DNA of 20,833 nt, taken from positions 1-20,833 of the forward strand of contig QLUP01000009.1 of the NCBI GenBank assembly GCA_018725485.1. The letters are read 5' to 3'. This DNA comes from Candidatus Lithacetigena glycinireducens. Its GTDB lineage: Bacteria; Coprothermobacterota; HKB111. The notes beneath the pieces are model-generated. The model made no database searches. It worked only from the letters and a program-made list of their open reading frames with translations, and was not told the origin of the DNA. Below, piece by piece: positions 8,075 to 15,484 of this stretch. A program made the position numbers and the translations under genes. How positions within the stretch are numbered: position 1 is the first letter of the stretch; each line of letters opens with the position of its first letter.

Positions 8075-9638
8075 TTTTTAACGCCCTTTTAATAAGCTGA
8101 AAGTAAGACGTAAACACTTCTGATTTTAATAGGTAGCTGGAAACAAAGTAAACTGTACAACCAATCAGGATATTCCCCATTACTTCCAGCAAGCGATATC
8201 TCAGGGAAATATTATCCTGTGAGAATATAAGATAAGGAGAAATTATAAGTAAGGCTATGGCCATAAATCCGCTACTGATAAAGCCTTTAGTCATTTCTTT
8301 AAACCCCAATCTTATTCCCAAACCCCTTAACCGCGGTCTTAGAAATAAGACTAATAAAAATAGAAATATAAAAGCTCCAATAGCTGAACCGGCAGCTAAA
8401 CCCAAAACACCAAAGTATCGGGAAAGAATAAAATAGAGAACAACCTGAAACAAGATGGTTAGGGCTCCAAGAAAGGTAGGGACCCTCGGCTCTTTCAATG
8501 AATAGTAGGCTCTGATAAGCACTGAATTAATACCATGTGCCCAAACGCCCAGGCTGTAAACCTTTAATACTGAAGCAGTTAAAAAGGCAGCAGATTGAGT
8601 AAATTCTCCCCACTGGAAGAGAAGCCTTACTATGGGATAGCTCAGCATGAAGATCCCCACCGCGGAGGGTAAAAGGAAAAACGAGGTATTCAGCATTCCC
8701 CAGGATAAATCTTTCTCCAATAATTGAAAGTCAAAGTTAGCAGCACTTCGAGAAAGTGTTGGTAATAAAACTGTGGAAACTGCTAATCCAAAAAGAGCAT
8801 AGGGGAGTTGGATAATCCTGGAAGCCACACTAATAACAGTTATCGCTCCCACCTCTAAAGATGAAGCTATTGCTCTTTCGATGATAGGGTTTATCTGGTA
8901 AATGGTTAATCCCAGTAGTACGGGGATACTGAGAATCACCGCTTTCTTTACTCCAGGATTTCCGAAATTTACACCTGCTAAGAAATCATGATTAATCCTT
9001 AGCAATCCCCATCCTAAGAACAACCAGATCGTCATAGAACCCATAATCAACCCTAGGGGGGCGCTGCTTATACTAACCAAGGAGGTAAGAGAAACAATTC
9101 CCAGCACAATAAAACCATTAAAGATAGAACCTGATAATGAAGGGAACTTAAAATCTCCACGGCAGTGCAAGGCAGCCATAAAACCACCCGCCCCGACTAA
9201 GAATGGTATACCCACAGAAGCAATTCGAAGAAGGAAGGTGGTTAACTCTTTAGCATTATCCGCCATAGAAGGAGCCAGAATATTGGTGATAAAGGGTGCA
9301 AAAATCATAGACAATATAGCACAGAAAGCCCCTGTTACAAATAAACCCAACGCCAGGGTATTAGAAAGAATAGCGAAATTCTTACCTTTCTCTCCAGAAA
9401 GCACCGGGACAAACGAGGAAACTATCACTCCCCCAGTTAAAAAAGAGTATAAAAGCAAGGGGAAAGTTAATGCTACCATATAGGAATCAGTTATATATGA
9501 TTTCCCATAGTAATAGGTAACTACAACATCTCTAACATACCCAAAAAGTCTTCCCAGTACTATACCCAGCATCAGAAAAGTACTATTTAAAGCCAAGGAG
9601 CTTCTTAAATTCTCACCTTTTTCCGAGATTAAGCTCAT
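8061..9638 (-). CDS. murJ: MurJ/MviN-family lipid-linked precursor flippase
   Basis: A 525-residue MOP-superfamily exporter with about 14 membrane segments. In E. coli MurJ flips lipid II. The N-terminal signature LGRLFGYVRDVVV (28-40) retains the two arginines equivalent to E. coli Arg18 and Arg24, Asp51 matches Asp39 (ITDSYMVA), and ASRIIQLPYALFGLAVSTVLLPTLSR (272-297; Arg274 matches Arg270) is diagnostic. However PLLLYSFLTGG (60-70) replaces the usual PNLLRRxxAEGA: the positions of Arg52, Arg53 and Glu57 are Tyr64, Ser65 and Gly69. It may therefore flip the wall-polymer intermediate instead of, or besides, lipid II. ATG start 3 bases after the DUF4330 gene with a weak ribosome site. Family secure; substrate uncertain. 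Confidence 0.85.
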   Translation of the reverse strand: MSLISEKGENLRSSLALNSTFLMLGIVLGRLFGYVRDVVVTYYYGKSYITDSYMVALTFPLLLYSFLTGGVIVSSFVPVLSGEKGKNFAILSNTLALGLFVTGAFCAILSMIFAPFITNILAPSMADNAKELTTFLLRIASVGIPFLVGAGGFMAALHCRGDFKFPSLSGSIFNGFIVLGIVSLTSLVSISSAPLGLIMGSMTIWLFLGWGLLRINHDFLAGVNFGNPGVKKAVILSIPVLLGLTIYQINPIIERAIASSLEVGAITVISVASRIIQLPYALFGLAVSTVLLPTLSRSAANFDFQLLEKDLSWGMLNTSFFLLPSAVGIFMLSYPIVRLLFQWGEFTQSAAFLTASVLKVYSLGVWAHGINSVLIRAYYSLKEPRVPTFLGALTILFQVVLYFILSRYFGVLGLAAGSAIGAFIFLFLLVLFLRPRLRGLGIRLGFKEMTKGFISSGFMAIALLIISPYLIFSQDNISLRYRLLEVMGNILIGCTVYFVSSYLLKSEVFTSYFQLIKRALKIENK

Positions 9639-9641
9639 TAT

Positions 9642-10106
9642 TTAAGGATTGGGATTAACTGATAGAATGGTTACTTCTATTCTCCCCCGGTTAGTTTCCA
9701 GAGGAACCCGGCTTCCCGCTTTTATGGGGATTCTGTTGTACACAAGAACACCAGCAGGGGTAGGCACAATAATTTTAGCCTTAAATCTTATACTTTTCAT
9801 AGTCGGATGTCTGCTCCAGTGGATTTTACCATCAGCGGCGAAAACCGTCATATAACTGTCTTCAACCACGATCTCCACTATTTCCATAACCTCCCTGCCG
9901 GTAGAATCAATAATTTTATCTCCTAATCCAAAACTCTTAACTACTTCGGGGTGTTGATGCAGTGATAGTGCTTCTACAATCTGAGGGGTAAAAAGTGCAT
10001 TTTCCTCAGGTTTCTGGTAGAAATACTTATAACCTCCAAAAGCTAATCCCATCAATATAATCAGCACAATTACAACATCCAGGATATTAAATCTTTTCTT
10101 ACTCAT
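9642..10106 (-). CDS. DUF4330-type single-pass membrane protein of unknown function
   Basis: A 154-residue protein: a short basic N-terminus (MSKKRFN), one membrane segment (ILDVVIVLIILMGLAFGGY, about 8-26), then a mostly beta-rich soluble part likely outside the membrane, with KSFGLGDKIIDSTGREVMEI and a closing RVPLETNRGRIEVTILSV. This pattern matches the DUF4330 family as I remember it, seen in Bacillota; no function is established. A longer reading from a TTG at 10130 is possible, but the ATG at 10106 has an excellent ribosome site (GGGAGGTG, 7 bases away) and overlaps the murA stop by 8 bases, so I chose it. Placement between murA and the flippase suggests an accessory role in envelope precursor handling, which is inference only. 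Confidence 0.75.
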   Translation of the reverse strand: MSKKRFNILDVVIVLIILMGLAFGGYKYFYQKPEENALFTPQIVEALSLHQHPEVVKSFGLGDKIIDSTGREVMEIVEIVVEDSYMTVFAADGKIHWSRHPTMKSIRFKAKIIVPTPAGVLVYNRIPIKAGSRVPLETNRGRIEVTILSVNPNP

Positions 10107-11379
10107 CAGCCTGCACCTCCCTGTTAGCAATTTGTGAAGTAATATTCGCCCCTAAATTACCCAATTTCCCCATCAGGTTTTCGTAACCCCTGTGAATATG
10201 GAAATCGTCCAGAATCCTGGTTTCTCCTTCTGCTACCAGCCCTGCCAGTATCAGCGAACTCCCCCCTCTAATATCAGAAGCTATTACTTCTGCTCCCTGC
10301 AATTTATCTACCCCCCTGATGATCGCCTGCCTACCCTCAACAGTTATATGAGCTCCCATTTTATTTAACTCTCTAAAGTGCTGGAAACGGTTTTCAAACA
10401 CTATTTCCACCACTAAAGAAACTCCCTCAGCTATAGCCAGCAAGGAGGTCATCTGTGGTTGTAAATCTGTAGGAAAACCAGGGAAAGGTAAAGTTTTTAT
10501 GTTAGCTGCTCGTGGTCTTGACTTACCCAAAACCCTTATAGAAGTAGTATTTTGCATTCTGACCTCAGCACCTACTTCACTGAGTTTGTGAAGGAGGGGA
10601 TTAAGAAATTTTGGGTTCACATCTTTAACAGTAACATCCCCTCCGGTCATGGCGGAGGCAATTAAGAAAGTGCCTGCTTCCAGGGGGTCAGAAGGGATAG
10701 AAAACATGATGGGGTTAAATCTCCTGGTTCCTTTTATTTTGATACTATGCGTTCCTATTCCATAAATATTAACCCCGCTGGCTTTTAAGAAATTCCCCAG
10801 ATCTACTACCTGGGGTTCCTGAGCTGCATTATCAATAGTAACCTCCCCGGAGATTAAAGAAGCAAAAAGCATCAAATTTTCAGTAGCTCCCACGCTCGGG
10901 TAGTCAAGATAAACCCTACCGGCTACTTTACCTTCTACTTTAGCGTGGATTAACCCAGAAGCCAGGTCAAACTTGACCCCTAAGGCTTCCAGACCCTTGA
11001 TATGCAGATCAATTGGTCTTTGACCGATATTGCATCCACCTGGATAGGGTATAAGTGCTTCGCTTTCACGAGCCAACAAGGTACCCAACAAAAAGATAGA
11101 GCCTCTTATGGATGAAAAAATATTACTCTCAACAGAAGTATTTAATTTGGTAGGAACCTTAATGACTGCTTGATGTTTAGCTGGTTTCACTTTCACCTTA
11201 CAGCCTAATTCTTCTAACAGCTTTATCATAACCAGGGTATCCTGAACGAGAGGAAAATTGTTTAAAACCCATTCGCCTTCTTTTAGCAAAACACCGGCTA
11301 AAATTGGTAAAGTGGTATTTTTTGCTCCAGCTGGTTTGACTACCCCGGAAAGTTTTGCCCCTCCCTGAACTCTAATCAC
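10099..11379 (-). CDS. murA: UDP-N-acetylglucosamine 1-carboxyvinyltransferase MurA
   Basis: MurA transfers enolpyruvate from PEP to UDP-GlcNAc, the first committed step of peptidoglycan synthesis in the cytoplasm, and is the fosfomycin target. The 426 residues match the family length. Landmarks: GAKNTTLPILAG with Lys20-Asn21 (E. coli Lys22-Asn23), IRGSIFLLG near 91, the catalytic loop PGGCNIGQRPIDLH with Cys116 (fosfomycin-sensitive type), GFPTDLQPQM with the catalytic Asp, and RGGSSLILAGL near the C-terminus. Start is GTG with AAGGAGG at 11388-11394, 8 bases away. It overlaps wecB by 8 bases. Bacillota commonly have two MurA copies, so this one, lodged in a wall-polymer operon, may be the second; the window cannot show that. 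Confidence 0.95.
   Translation of the reverse strand: MIRVQGGAKLSGVVKPAGAKNTTLPILAGVLLKEGEWVLNNFPLVQDTLVMIKLLEELGCKVKVKPAKHQAVIKVPTKLNTSVESNIFSSIRGSIFLLGTLLARESEALIPYPGGCNIGQRPIDLHIKGLEALGVKFDLASGLIHAKVEGKVAGRVYLDYPSVGATENLMLFASLISGEVTIDNAAQEPQVVDLGNFLKASGVNIYGIGTHSIKIKGTRRFNPIMFSIPSDPLEAGTFLIASAMTGGDVTVKDVNPKFLNPLLHKLSEVGAEVRMQNTTSIRVLGKSRPRAANIKTLPFPGFPTDLQPQMTSLLAIAEGVSLVVEIVFENRFQHFRELNKMGAHITVEGRQAIIRGVDKLQGAEVIASDIRGGSSLILAGLVAEGETRILDDFHIHRGYENLMGKLGNLGANITSQIANREVQADE
10114..10121 (-). promoter_or_regulatory. Ribosome binding site deciding the DUF4330 start
   Basis: GGGAGGTG on the minus strand, 7 bases before the ATG at 10106 and inside the 3' end of murA. It favours this ATG over the in-frame TTG at 10130, which has no such site. 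Confidence 0.8.
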
Positions 11380-12535
11380 CAGTTTGTCCTCCTTCTGATA
11401 AATAATTTTGCGGTTTCTCGGAACTAAATCCTAAAAACCATAGAATTGCCGCAACAATTCTCGATGAGGCATTTCCATCACCAAAGGGATTATTATTGGT
11501 AATCATCTTATTATCATAAGACATTTTAAAAGCTTTTTCAATACTTTTTGTAATTCCGTTTCTTTCTACCCCACTGATATGAATAAAACCGCTCTCTACG
11601 GCTTCGGGTCTTTCGGTTACCCTTCTAACTAAAACTACCTGCTTTTTCAAGTATGAGGATTCCTCTTGAATACCTCCTGAGTCGGTTACGATAAGGCGAG
11701 CATCACGCATAATTCTTACGAAATCAAGGTAACCAGGTGGGGAAATCAAGTGGACTCCTGGTAAATCTCCAAATATTTCCATTGATAACTCCTTTATTAA
11801 GGGGTTGGGGTGGACTGAAAAAACCATTTGCAGTCCTGGGTTGCTGTTTAAAAAATCTCTGACACCCAGAAAAATTTCTCTCATAGGAACTCCCCAGTTT
11901 TCCCTTCGGTGCACTTCCAGGAGCAGATAATCCCCTTCCGGGCAAATAGAAAACTTACCGTACTGGCCATCCTGATTTTCCACTAATTTCAGGGCTTCAA
12001 TAAGGGCATCAATAACAGTGTTTCCGGTTACAATAATATTGTTGTCGGAAACCCCTTCACGGAGGAGGTTCTGCCTGGCAAGCATAGTCGGAGCAAGATG
12101 TAAATCGGTAACTACACTGGTCAGGGTTCTGTTAACCTCTTCTGGAAAAGGTTCTCTTTTATAATTGCTCCGCAACCCAGCTTCTACATGAGCTACAGGA
12201 ACTTTAGTATAAAACGAGGCTAAAGCCCCCGAAAAAGTAGTGGTAGTATCACCGTGAACTACTACCATATCTGGCTGTTCTCTTTTGATCACCTGGGTTA
12301 ACCCCCTCAAAGCCTGAATGGTAATATCTGAAAGGGACTGTTTTACTTCCATTATATCAAGGTCGTAGTCGGGTTTAATATTAAATACCTCCAGTACCTG
12401 GTCCAGGAGCTCTCGGTGTTGCGCTGTCACAGCAACTATGGGAGAAAAATCACGGGATTCTCTCATTTTAAGGACCACGGGAGCTAATTTTATCGCTTCG
12501 GGCCTGGTACCAAAAACCAATAATATTTTAACCAA
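11372..12535 (-). CDS. wecB: Non-hydrolysing UDP-N-acetylglucosamine 2-epimerase (WecB/MnaA)
   Basis: It interconverts UDP-GlcNAc and UDP-ManNAc in the cytoplasm, supplying the mannosamine donor for TagA and, after oxidation, UDP-ManNAcA. Seen: the opening FGTRPEAIKLAPVV, VHGDTTTTFSGALASF, HVEAGLRSxxxxEPFPEEVNR with the catalytic acids, the HRRENWG motif (His), and DSGGIQEESSYL followed by TERPEAVESG. With the TTG start at 12535 the product is 387 residues, close to the usual ~380. This start has GGAGG 8 bases upstream and leaves [13 protein letters not shown] at the N-terminus as in relatives; a TTG nine codons upstream would add residues with no family support. The gene overlaps wecA by 8 bases and murA by 8 bases. 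Confidence 0.93.
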   Translation of the reverse strand: MVKILLVFGTRPEAIKLAPVVLKMRESRDFSPIVAVTAQHRELLDQVLEVFNIKPDYDLDIMEVKQSLSDITIQALRGLTQVIKREQPDMVVVHGDTTTTFSGALASFYTKVPVAHVEAGLRSNYKREPFPEEVNRTLTSVVTDLHLAPTMLARQNLLREGVSDNNIIVTGNTVIDALIEALKLVENQDGQYGKFSICPEGDYLLLEVHRRENWGVPMREIFLGVRDFLNSNPGLQMVFSVHPNPLIKELSMEIFGDLPGVHLISPPGYLDFVRIMRDARLIVTDSGGIQEESSYLKKQVVLVRRVTERPEAVESGFIHISGVERNGITKSIEKAFKMSYDNKMITNNNPFGDGNASSRIVAAILWFLGFSSEKPQNYLSEGGQTGD

Positions 12536-13487
12536 ACTGTTTTCCTCCAAGGTAAACAGCAATTAAGGCAAAGACGATGGAGACACAGTATAGTATCACG
12601 ACGGTTTGCGTGGGGGTTAATCCCAGATCAAGAAGGCGGTGGTGAATATGCCCTTTATCTGGCTGAGAAATTGGAATACCTTTAACTTTACGTCTGATAA
12701 TTGCGAATACCATATCAAAAAGGGGTATAGCCAAAACTATTGCATAAACCACTAATACTGAAATTGTGGTTCTTTTTAAAGCTCCCCAAACACTCACCGC
12801 TCCTAATAAGTACCCTAAGGTTATTGATCCGCTGTCACCCAATATTATTTTTGCCCGAGGGAAATTATATAGCAAAAATCCACCGACTGCTCCTGCAATA
12901 ACCAGGCTAAGCAGGGAAACCTCAGTTAACCCTCTTCCCTGGGCAAGAACATAAAAAGCAATACTGGATATAATAACTACTCCTCCTGCCAGACCATCCA
13001 ATCCATCTATAAAATTAAGAGCATTAGACATCCCGACTATCCACAGGATGGTTAAGAGATACTTAACGCCATCCAGAGTAACATATCCCCAGGGAGTATT
13101 TACACCTTTAATAAGCACTCCGGAAAGTACTAATATCAAAGCACCGATTAATTGACCCGAAAACTTGTACCGAGCCCGAAAGGTAAATCTATCATCGAGG
13201 ATTCCGGTAAGCCAGAAAACGGTACCTCCCAGGAGGATTCCGATTAATTCCTTATTACCTGTACCTATTAAGAATAGAGAGATTATGGCAATAACCGGAA
13301 ATAATAGCAGACCTCCAGACCTGGGTATAGGAATGATGTGATGTTTTCGAGTTGAAGGATAGTCTATTAATTTAAGTTTCTTTCCCAAATAGAAGGATAA
13401 GGGGGTGAGCAAGGCTGAACACAAAAAAGTTATAAGAAATACCCCAAGAGGGTAGCTATTTTGTACCAAAAAGCCTGTCACCTGCAT
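12528..13487 (-). CDS. tagO: Undecaprenyl-phosphate GlcNAc-1-phosphate transferase (WecA/TagO, MraY family)
   Basis: This polytopic membrane enzyme starts polymer synthesis by making GlcNAc-PP-undecaprenol. The 319 residues contain about ten hydrophobic segments and the family's cytoplasmic motifs: [13 protein letters not shown] (48-60), the Mg-binding GILDDRF (about 95-101), the catalytic [28 protein letters not shown], and the terminal [16 protein letters not shown] with the HxHHR-type motif that marks polyprenyl-P HexNAc-1-P transferases of the WecA/TagO branch and not MraY. The start is ambiguous: ATG at 13487 has AGGAG directly abutting it, while GTG at 13481 has the same AGGAG at 6 bases and may be the real start. 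It overlaps the upp 3' end by 26-32 bases. The order upp-wecA-wecB is common in Clostridia. Confidence 0.92.
   Translation of the reverse strand: MQVTGFLVQNSYPLGVFLITFLCSALLTPLSFYLGKKLKLIDYPSTRKHHIIPIPRSGGLLLFPVIAIISLFLIGTGNKELIGILLGGTVFWLTGILDDRFTFRARYKFSGQLIGALILVLSGVLIKGVNTPWGYVTLDGVKYLLTILWIVGMSNALNFIDGLDGLAGGVVIISSIAFYVLAQGRGLTEVSLLSLVIAGAVGGFLLYNFPRAKIILGDSGSITLGYLLGAVSVWGALKRTTISVLVVYAIVLAIPLFDMVFAIIRRKVKGIPISQPDKGHIHHRLLDLGLTPTQTVVILYCVSIVFALIAVYLGGKQFG
12544..12548 (-). promoter_or_regulatory. Ribosome binding site deciding the wecB TTG start
   Basis: GGAGG on the minus strand, 8 bases before the TTG at 12535 and inside the 3' end of the wecA gene. It supports an N-terminus of (M)[13 protein letters not shown]. 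Confidence 0.8.
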
Positions 13488-14085
13488 CTCCTAAGCCTGG
13501 CAATATATACCCTTTTTCGTCAAGATGGTCATCAACTGAGGCAGTATAAATATCCACGCTGGGATGAGCTTTATGTAAGTTTTTAATTCCTTCTGGAGCA
13601 GCTATTATACACACAAAGCTAATTTTGCGAGCACCCCTGTCTTTAATAAGTCTGATGGCTTCAATGGCTGACCCTCCAGTTGCTAACATGGGGTCAACTA
13701 CAATAAAAATTGTATCATTGGTAATAGGAGGGGTTTTTACATAGTAAGTGATCGGTTTTAGGGTTTCGTGGTCACGATAAACTCCAACGTGTCCCACTTT
13801 AGCCGTAGGTAATAATTTAAGTATGCCTTCAGCTAATACTGTCCCTGCCCTTAAAATTGGAACTATTACTATGTCTTTAAGGTTTAAATAGCAACCTTTC
13901 GTTTTTGAAAGTGGAGTATCTATTTCAACATCCTGAGTTTTTAAATCCCTGGTGAACTCATAAGTTAAAAACTGGGCTACTTCGGAAGTTAGTTCTCGAA
14001 ACTCCTTAGAACCGGTATTTTTATCTCTTAAAATAGTAAGTTTATGTTGAACTACGGGATGATTATTAATAAACACTCTACTCAT
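13456..14085 (-). CDS. upp: Uracil phosphoribosyltransferase
   Basis: Upp salvages uracil: uracil + PRPP gives UMP + PPi, in the cytoplasm. With the ATG at 14085 the protein is 209 residues, essentially the E. coli length. Motifs: the N-terminal [24 protein letters not shown] block, [12 protein letters not shown], [14 protein letters not shown], the PRPP-binding [10 protein letters not shown], and the uracil-binding C-terminus [21 protein letters not shown] six codons upstream is in frame, but the ATG is preceded by GAGGAGGG at 8 bases and gives the standard N-terminus. It begins one base after the rpiB stop, so the two are surely co-transcribed. Confidence 0.97.
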   Translation of the reverse strand: MSRVFINNHPVVQHKLTILRDKNTGSKEFRELTSEVAQFLTYEFTRDLKTQDVEIDTPLSKTKGCYLNLKDIVIVPILRAGTVLAEGILKLLPTAKVGHVGVYRDHETLKPITYYVKTPPITNDTIFIVVDPMLATGGSAIEAIRLIKDRGARKISFVCIIAAPEGIKNLHKAHPSVDIYTASVDDHLDEKGYILPGLGDAGDRLFGTK

Positions 14086-14086
14086 G

Positions 14087-14530
14087 TTATTTTCCCTCCT
14101 CAATATCGCTTATTTTACCCAACCTTACTCGGTGTCTTCCTCCAACAAAAGAAGAAGATAACCATACTTTAAGTATTTCCAGGGCATAATCTTCACCTAT
14201 CATTCCCCCACCGAAGCAGATAATATTGGTGTTATTATGTTCTCTCGATAAACGGGCGGTAAAAATATCGTTAGCAACAAAAGACCTTACACCTTTTATC
14301 TTATTAGAAGATATAGCCATCCCGATACCCGTCCAGCAAATTAACACTCCTGCTTCTGCTTCTCCACGGGAAACTGCCAGGGCAACCTCCCTGGCATAGT
14401 CTGAATAATCTACTGAAACATCAGAATGAGTCCCAAAATCAATTACCTGATGACCCTCTGACTGAAGGGAGGATTTAACTTTTTCTTTCAGTATTAATCC
14501 TTTGTGGTCTGCTCCTAAGGCAATAATCAT
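14087..14530 (-). CDS. rpiB: Ribose-5-phosphate isomerase B (RpiB/LacAB family)
   Basis: RpiB interconverts ribose-5-phosphate and ribulose-5-phosphate, here probably linking to PRPP use by Upp. 147 residues, the family length. Seen: GADHKG with His9, the catalytic cysteine Cys65 in [28 protein letters not shown] with the conserved SREHN, and [11 protein letters not shown] near the end. The base after the catalytic Cys is Trp where most RpiB proteins have Gly (CGTGIG), a point oddity in an otherwise intact active site. Start ATG lies 3 bases after the degV stop with no good ribosome site, so translation is probably coupled. Alternative: a LacA/LacB-type sugar-phosphate isomerase, less likely given the upp neighbour. 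Confidence 0.93.
   Translation of the reverse strand: MIIALGADHKGLILKEKVKSSLQSEGHQVIDFGTHSDVSVDYSDYAREVALAVSRGEAEAGVLICWTGIGMAISSNKIKGVRSFVANDIFTARLSREHNNTNIICFGGGMIGEDYALEILKVWLSSSFVGGRHRVRLGKISDIEEGK
14094..14101 (-). promoter_or_regulatory. Ribosome binding site deciding the upp start
   Basis: GAGGAGGG on the minus strand, 8 bases before the ATG at 14085 and within the last codons of rpiB. It rules in favour of the 209-residue product over the longer TTG-initiated form. Confidence 0.85.
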
Positions 14531-14533
14531 TAT

Positions 14534-15376
14534 CTATGGCAGGTGAGTTATGCAAACTCCCACAGTACCAGGACCTACATGGGTTCCAACACATGGACCA
14601 AGGACACTCATGGAAATATCAGGCGACAATACCTTAAGTTTTTCTTCCAGGTATTTAGCTGTGTCAGGTGCTTCTAAATGCAATACTCCTAATTTGAACC
14701 TGCCTTTGGCTTTTTGAACTTCCTTTTCCATCTCTTCTACCAGGCGGGCTAAGGCTTTCTGGCGAGTACGCACCTTATCATAAGTTTCAACTTTCTTGAA
14801 CACAGTCAGAATGGGTTTTAGCTGAAGTATTGAACCGAGCAGAGCCTGGGCTCCACCTATTCTACCGCCTTTGTGTAGGTATTCCAGGGTATCCACCATA
14901 AATAATAACTTGGTATTGTTTCTCATATAATCGAGGCAAGCCAGAATGTCAGGGATAGAAGCGTTCTCTTTAATAAGGTTAGCTGCTTCCACAACTTGAA
15001 AGCCAAGAGCCATAGCAGTGTAAAATGAGTCATATACTTCTATCTTTTTATCTTGAAAAGTATCCCTGGACATCAGGGCAGATTGAACTGTCCCGCTTAA
15101 TCCTGCAGAAATATGTATTGAAAGAATTTCCTCATAACCTTTATCAAACATTGCACTATAGATATTTTCAAACTCACCGGCAGAAGGTTGCGATGTAGTA
15201 GGCAATTTTTTAGCAGTTTTTAGAAAAGAAAAGTATTCCTTCCAATTTAGAGCAGATTCATCAAATATCTGACCATCTGGATAAATAATTTTGAGAGGAA
15301 TAACCTCAATATTGTGTTTTTCTACATCCTCCATACTAACATAACCGGTACTATCTGTAACCAATCCAATTTTCAT
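14534..15376 (-). CDS. DegV family protein (fatty-acid-binding)
   Basis: DegV proteins bind a single long-chain fatty acid; the FakB members present it to a fatty-acid kinase for phospholipid synthesis. 280 residues, as expected. The start KIGLVTDSTGYVS, then VIPLKIIYPDGQIFDE, the TSQPSAGEF motif near residue 60, ISAGLSGTVQSAL and DTLEYLHKGGRIGGAQALLG are all hallmark segments; the C-terminus ends CVGTHVGPGTVGV, as in the family. The upstream ATG at 15391 is part of the ribosome site (GGAGGT, 15384-15389), which sits 7 bases before the ATG at 15376; hence the shorter start. No FakA kinase gene is in the window. It is separated from lysS only by the tRNA gene. Confidence 0.93.
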   Translation of the reverse strand: MKIGLVTDSTGYVSMEDVEKHNIEVIPLKIIYPDGQIFDESALNWKEYFSFLKTAKKLPTTSQPSAGEFENIYSAMFDKGYEEILSIHISAGLSGTVQSALMSRDTFQDKKIEVYDSFYTAMALGFQVVEAANLIKENASIPDILACLDYMRNNTKLLFMVDTLEYLHKGGRIGGAQALLGSILQLKPILTVFKKVETYDKVRTRQKALARLVEEMEKEVQKAKGRFKLGVLHLEAPDTAKYLEEKLKVLSPDISMSVLGPCVGTHVGPGTVGVCITHLP

Positions 15377-15383
15377 CTTTCTA

Positions 15384-15389
15384 ACCTCC
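15384..15389 (-). promoter_or_regulatory. Ribosome binding site deciding the degV start
   Basis: GGAGGT on the minus strand, 7 bases before the ATG at 15376. The in-frame ATG at 15391 overlaps this site and is therefore unlikely to be the start. Confidence 0.8.
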
Positions 15390-15397
15390 ATTTTATT

Positions 15398-15473
15398 TGG
15401 TGCGCCCGAGAGGATTCGAACCTCCAGCCTACGGCTCCGGAGGCCGTCGCTCTATCCATTAAGCTACGGGCGC
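15398..15473 (-). tRNA. tRNA-Arg, anticodon CCG, with encoded CCA
   Basis: On the minus strand a complete cloverleaf folds: acceptor GCGCCCG/CGGGCGC, D stem GCTT/GAGC, anticodon stem ACGGC/GCCGT with loop CTCCGGA (anticodon CCG reading CGG), a 5-base variable loop, T stem GGAGG/CCTCT with loop TTCGAAT, discriminator A and a genome-encoded CCA (15398-15400). Its 5' end is only 11 bases after the lysS stop and its 3' end is about 21 bases before the degV start, so it probably is cut from the operon transcript. A TATAAT (15484-15489) 10 bases upstream could serve as a private promoter, but no -35 is evident. No terminator follows. Confidence 0.97.
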
Positions 15474-15484
15474 CCATTTAATAA

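Noticed and set aside
11724-11945. Minus-strand open frame inside wecB, and the several plus-strand open frames of 60-110 codons across the window
   Set aside because: All lie opposite or out of frame within genes with clear family motifs, have no ribosome sites of note and encode low-complexity or unrecognisable peptides; they are shadows.
14375-14396. Inverted repeat TGCCAGGG / CCCTGGCA with a 6-base loop inside rpiB
   Set aside because: Both arms contain the very abundant CCWGG pentamer and sit in conserved codons of the gene; an 8-bp chance hairpin is not surprising here and no U-tract follows.
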